From Gallionellales bacterium GWA2_60_142 (lineage in GTDB: Bacteria > Pseudomonadota > Gammaproteobacteria > Burkholderiales > Gallionellaceae): a stretch of DNA of 48,988 nt. Of this stretch, positions 46,373-48,988 are shown one piece after another (the first letter of the stretch is position 1; each line of letters starts with the position of its first letter). The notes beneath the pieces were generated by a model that was not told where the DNA came from, searched no databases, and saw only the letters and a list, made by a program, of their open reading frames with translations. A program made the position numbers and the translations under genes. The stretch spans positions 1 to 48,988 of the forward strand of contig MGWR01000024.1 in NCBI GenBank assembly GCA_001801085.1, read 5' to 3'.

Positions 46373-46597
46373 GTTTTCGTGCATCACTGCTGTTTTTCCT
46401 AGTGGCTCATAGGACTCAATGGCTCTTTACCTTCCAGTTTGAGGGCCTTGTTTCTTCGATGCCCCGACCCATATCTGCATGCCGGACATGTCAGATTTCG
46501 CGAGATGATTTCCGCATCAGGTAGCGTTATTTCCTTTCGAATTGTCCGTTTAAATTGTCCATCGCTAACATAATTGTTGCTATTAAACAATATGCCG

Positions 46598-46677
46598 AAA
46601 TGCATATGTATTTCGACCTAAATGCATATGCATTTAATCGAAATATCTATGTAATTCATGAAAATGCATAGATATTC
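46598..46677. promoter_or_regulatory. Array of four phased palindromic operators
   Basis: Four 16-mers start at 46598 (AAATGCATATGTATTT), 46620 (AAATGCATATGCATTT), 46641 (AAATATCTATGTAATT) and 46662 (AAATGCATAGATATTC). The steps are 22, 21 and 21 bp, so all face one side of the helix. The second extends to a perfect 18-bp palindrome. The fourth is identical to the site before hlyD. On the left, ATTAAACAAT lies 6 bp from the first site; hlyD has the same 10-mer at the same distance, in mirrored orientation. Confidence 0.8.
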
Positions 46678-46684
46678 TTTGTTG

Positions 46685-46714
46685 TTGACTAAGCGGGTTC
46701 AGGTCAATAACAAT
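46685..46714 (+). promoter_or_regulatory. Candidate promoter of the injection-system operon
   Basis: TTGACT (46685-46690) begins 7 nt after the last operator. The -10 is weak: TAACAA at 17 bp or AACAAT at 18 bp. A good -35 beside an operator array with a poor -10 fits an activated promoter. The start of transcription is not proven. Confidence 0.42.
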
Positions 46715-46723
46715 CCGCGTCCG

Positions 46724-46758
46724 GTTGTGGGAGCAGCATTCTAGAGAATGCTCACAAC
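46724..46758 (+). other. Hairpin in the leader of the injection-system operon
   Basis: GTTGTG and CACAAC flank AGCATTCT-AG-AGAATGCT, giving 14 base pairs with a five-base bulge (46730-46734). No T run follows, so it is not a standard terminator; it could be an RNA control or stability element. Confidence 0.5.
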
Positions 46759-46994
46759 ACGTAGCTCCGTTCATGCCAAAGACAAGACCCGGAACAGGCC
46801 GGTCATGAATGGGGCAAGCAGAAACGCTGTGCCCATACACAAGTAAAAACAACAACAGTAGCGAACTGCTGCGCATATCGAAGCTCGGGCATCTTTAGTT
46901 CAGGAATGCTTGTCGCTACATGGGATAAAACCATCGCTGGTGATGTCGGTTTGACCCGGCTTCGTTCTGTCAGGGCAGTTTGAACAGGGAAAAA

Positions 46995-47561
46995 ATGATA
47001 CACGCAGCCGTATCCCATATTGCCAATCAACTGAACCAGTTCCTGAAAAGGTCGTTCGACCTCAACGAGGACGTGGTTGTGCTATCCAACATCATGGAGC
47101 AGGACGGAACGCTTGCGCCCAATATCAACAACAAGCTGGTCGTGTTCCTAGTCAACGTCGAAAAAGAAACGGCCTCTTCGCGCCCGGGCAATCTGGGCAG
47201 CTTCGACCGATCCGCTTCGAGCTATCCGCCGGTGTTCCTGAATCTGTATGTCATGGTCGCGGGAAATTTCGGCTGCAACAATTACGCGGAGGCCCTCAAG
47301 TTTCTGTCGAATACGGTCAGCTTCTTCCAGCGTCAACCGGTGTTCGACCATCAGGTGACTCCCGAGCTGGACAAGCGGATCAACAAGCTGGCGCTGGATA
47401 TCGAGAACCTGAACATCCAGGACTTGAGCAGCCTGTGGGGGATGTTGAGCGGGAAATACCAGCCGTCGATCTTGTACAAGGTCAGGATGGTTGGGTTCGA
47501 TGCGGGCGATGTCCTGAGTCAGCTTTCTCCCATCAAGGGATATCAGGGTTCGGTGACTTGA
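46995..47561 (+). CDS. Cis16/DUF4255 protein of a contractile injection system
   Basis: This 188-residue protein resembles the DUF4255 (Pvc16/Afp16) family, which caps or terminates the tube of phage-tail-like injection systems. Supporting features are its position near a sheath gene and the conserved stretches NNKLVVFLVNVEKE, YPPVFLNLYVMVAGNF and LSSLWGMLSGKYQPSILYKVRM. The start is ATG 46995, with AGGGA 6 nt upstream. It heads the operon, whereas in the Afp and PVC clusters the homologue comes last. Assignment rests on sequence resemblance and context. Confidence 0.85.
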   Translation: MIHAAVSHIANQLNQFLKRSFDLNEDVVVLSNIMEQDGTLAPNINNKLVVFLVNVEKETASSRPGNLGSFDRSASSYPPVFLNLYVMVAGNFGCNNYAEALKFLSNTVSFFQRQPVFDHQVTPELDKRINKLALDIENLNIQDLSSLWGMLSGKYQPSILYKVRMVGFDAGDVLSQLSPIKGYQGSVT

Positions 47562-47573
47562 GCCGGGAATGTC

Positions 47574-48449
47574 ATGGGATCTTTTCGATCATTGTTTAGC
47601 GTTTCCGTGGAGCACGGCTATTTCGCGGATGGCGCATGGAAGGGGCTGGACTTTGTCCCTGTGCCGGCAACGGCGAAGGTGATCAACGGCGCCAATGTGC
47701 TGGTCAGGCCAACGAAGAACGGCGTGGCGGTGTTCTACGACGAGAGCAGGTCGGAAGCCCTGCGGCTTTATGCGAAAGACGCGAACGGCGCGTTGTGTTT
47801 CAGCTTCAAGGTCTATGCAAAAGACCGGACGTTTGCGAACTACACCTCGGTTGCCATGCGTAACGGAAATGATGTTCTGTATTTCGACAATCGGTGGCGC
47901 GATATCGGCCCGGGAGACGGGAAGGTTCGGCTGAGTAAGGAAGATTCCGTGTCCGAAAAGGATTTCATGGATATCGGCAGCCTGGTCGCCGAAGACATTC
48001 TTTGCGACAGGGACAGGCGGGTGCCGCCGGATTTTGTGGTGAGTGTCTGTGTGGAGCCCGGAGTGGGCGACGACACATCTGCGGCATCGGGATGGCGGGC
48101 TCGGGATTGCTTCATCCGGTTCGATGCCAGACGGGCTTACTGGAAGTATCACTTGCTGGGGGACATGAACAGGAGCAATCCCTTTATCGTCGATCTCGAC
48201 AGCCGGGTGGAGTTCGAGTTTTGTGGCGAAGTGATGTTGTTGGGAGACAGGCCGGCAAAGGTGTTCAGGTCGAAGGTGTTGATTCCCGTGCTGGAGAAAT
48301 CGACTTGCCGCTTCCAGTTGCGGGAGCAGGGGCCGGGAACGGGAAAGGTGCTGGTCAAGCGCTTGCCGGTCGCGTCCGAAAGCAGGCTGGGCATGGAAGT
48401 GATCGACGGCAAGAGAGAGATCGTCGCAGAAAGTTTTATCAATTGTTGA
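47574..48449 (+). CDS. Unknown protein between Cis16 and the sheath
   Basis: No family is recognised. The 291-residue protein is soluble, has no signal peptide or membrane helix, and its alternating pattern suggests beta structure throughout. An N-terminal part to about 110 (LRLYAKDANGALCFSFKVYAKD) and a C-terminal part (FEFCGEVMLLGDRPAKVFRSKV) may be two similar folds. It starts 12 bp after the Cis16 stop, so it belongs to the operon. A structural or assembly role in the injection machine is likely from position alone. Confidence 0.7.
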   Translation: MGSFRSLFSVSVEHGYFADGAWKGLDFVPVPATAKVINGANVLVRPTKNGVAVFYDESRSEALRLYAKDANGALCFSFKVYAKDRTFANYTSVAMRNGNDVLYFDNRWRDIGPGDGKVRLSKEDSVSEKDFMDIGSLVAEDILCDRDRRVPPDFVVSVCVEPGVGDDTSAASGWRARDCFIRFDARRAYWKYHLLGDMNRSNPFIVDLDSRVEFEFCGEVMLLGDRPAKVFRSKVLIPVLEKSTCRFQLREQGPGTGKVLVKRLPVASESRLGMEVIDGKREIVAESFINC

Positions 48450-48535
48450 GTTGTCGATTGATGTTGGTGGAGCACGTGTTTCAAGAGAGCAGGTTCGATT
48501 TACGTTAGGTAAGTTAACTATTGAAAGGGGGCAAC

Positions 48536-48988
48536 ATGGGAGCTATGAAAACACCCGGCGTTTATATCGTCGAGAAAAGCGCCTTTCCGAATTCGGTCGT
48601 GGAAGTCGCAACAGCGGTGCCTGCTTTTATCGGTTATACCGAAAAAGCGGACAACAAAGGCAAGTCGCTGAGCAATCAGCCCTGGCGGATTACGTCGATG
48701 GCCGAGTTCCAGAATTATTTCGGTTTCGGTCCTTCGGTGCAGTTCAGTTTGACAGAGGCAGCGACGCCGCCTGCGGCTCCGCCATCGATTTCCGTGGGCG
48801 GCAAGGACTACATGCTGGAGCAGTCGCAGGGAAAATACCTGCTGTACTACAGCATGATGCTGTTCTTTCAGAACGGCGGCGGGCCTTGCTACATCGTGTC
48901 GATAGGCAGTTACGGCGATGATGTGGCTATGGATAAGCTCACGGGCGGCATCGATCTGCTGGTCAAGGAGCAGGAACCCACTATCGTG
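48536..48988 (+). CDS. Contractile injection system sheath protein, 3' end cut off
   Basis: Sheath proteins form the spring that drives the inner tube into a target. The first 151 codons are visible and open to the window edge. MKTPGVYIVEKSAFPNSVV, VPAFIGYTEKA and LYYSMMLFFQNGGGPCYIVS are typical of the N-terminal part of phage-tail and extracellular CIS sheaths (Afp2/Pvc2 type). AAGGGGG lies 4-5 nt before ATG 48536; a second ATG three codons on starts at the conserved KTPGVYI. The 86 bp between this gene and the previous one hold no clear signal. The rest of the cluster should lie beyond the edge. Confidence 0.92.
   Translation, partial: MGAMKTPGVYIVEKSAFPNSVVEVATAVPAFIGYTEKADNKGKSLSNQPWRITSMAEFQNYFGFGPSVQFSLTEAATPPAAPPSISVGGKDYMLEQSQGKYLLYYSMMLFFQNGGGPCYIVSIGSYGDDVAMDKLTGGIDLLVKEQEPTIV

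Larger units (their letters stand above)
46373..46994. other. Long intergenic region before the injection-system genes
   Basis: This 0.6 kb gap has no well-supported gene. Its left 200 bp include a minus-strand frame with a CPAC motif, judged doubtful. The centre is AT-rich and holds the four-site operator array and a candidate promoter. The right 270 bp would be a long 5' leader with one strong hairpin. No terminator for the exporter gene is evident. Confidence 0.55.

Noticed and set aside
46399-46605. Minus-strand frame with a CPAC motif (68 codons)
   Set aside because: Its only ATG lies inside the operator array, there is no ribosome site, and no family is recognised. It would need a leftward transcript that is not shown.
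48451-48921. Gene in another frame over the sheath start
   Set aside because: The overlapping frame from 48536 has a strong ribosome site and a clear sheath sequence; this one has neither.

Overview
The window reads as a chromosomal segment of a GC-rich betaproteobacterium. The order acpP-fabF-pabC-mltG-tmk-holB-tatD, the tRNA types and the protein sequences fit Nitrosomonadales, perhaps a Gallionella/Sideroxydans relative. That placement is an impression from family resemblance, not a search result. The left two thirds is mostly housekeeping. The right third (about 27.6 kb onward) is accessory DNA built around protein secretion.

Layout. (1) 1-6.8 kb: the tail of a type I restriction locus: hsdS (cut by the window edge), a Fic-domain protein behind a 0.6 kb AT-rich control region with two copies of a 32-bp palindrome, hsdR, and a YgjP-type metallopeptidase overlapping hsdR. 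(2) 6.9-11.3 kb: rmuC, an OmpA-family porin, nadE. (3) 11.3-17.3 kb: a compact fatty-acid/folate/replication operon from acpP to tatD, with overlapping or nearly abutting genes. (4) 17.3-18.1 kb: five tRNA genes (Gly, Gly, Cys, Leu, Thr), the first behind a perfect -35/-10 promoter, then gltX. (5) 19.7-20.8 kb, minus strand: a LexA-type repressor and a UmuD-type peptidase, with two operators in and next to their promoter. (6) 20.9-27.5 kb: zwf-glk-pgl-gnd-glgA (glucose phosphorylation, oxidative pentose phosphate steps, glycogen synthesis), ending in an orphan MlaF-like ABC ATPase.

(7) 27.6-46.4 kb: a type I secretion locus. A c-di-GMP-I (GEMM) riboswitch and a hairpin covering the Shine-Dalgarno precede hlyD. 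Then come a DDE transposase, a fragment of an adhesin gene, a lipoprotein of unknown function, a 3930-residue hydrolase/RTX/CADG/VCBS protein, and its HlyB-type exporter. Small palindromic repeats have entered coding sequence in frame at least five times in the giant gene and once in the exporter. (8) 47.0 kb to the edge: the start of a contractile injection system (CIS): a Cis16/DUF4255 protein, an unknown protein, and the sheath, cut by the edge.

The main new observation is regulatory. The hlyD promoter region carries two copies of a 16-bp AT-rich palindrome 22 bp apart. The CIS promoter region carries four copies at 22, 21 and 21 bp steps. One 16-mer is identical at both loci, and a TTG-type -35 candidate lies exactly 7 nt after the last copy in each. 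This suggests that one DNA-binding regulator controls both the secreted giant protein and the injection system, with c-di-GMP sensing added at the secretion operon.
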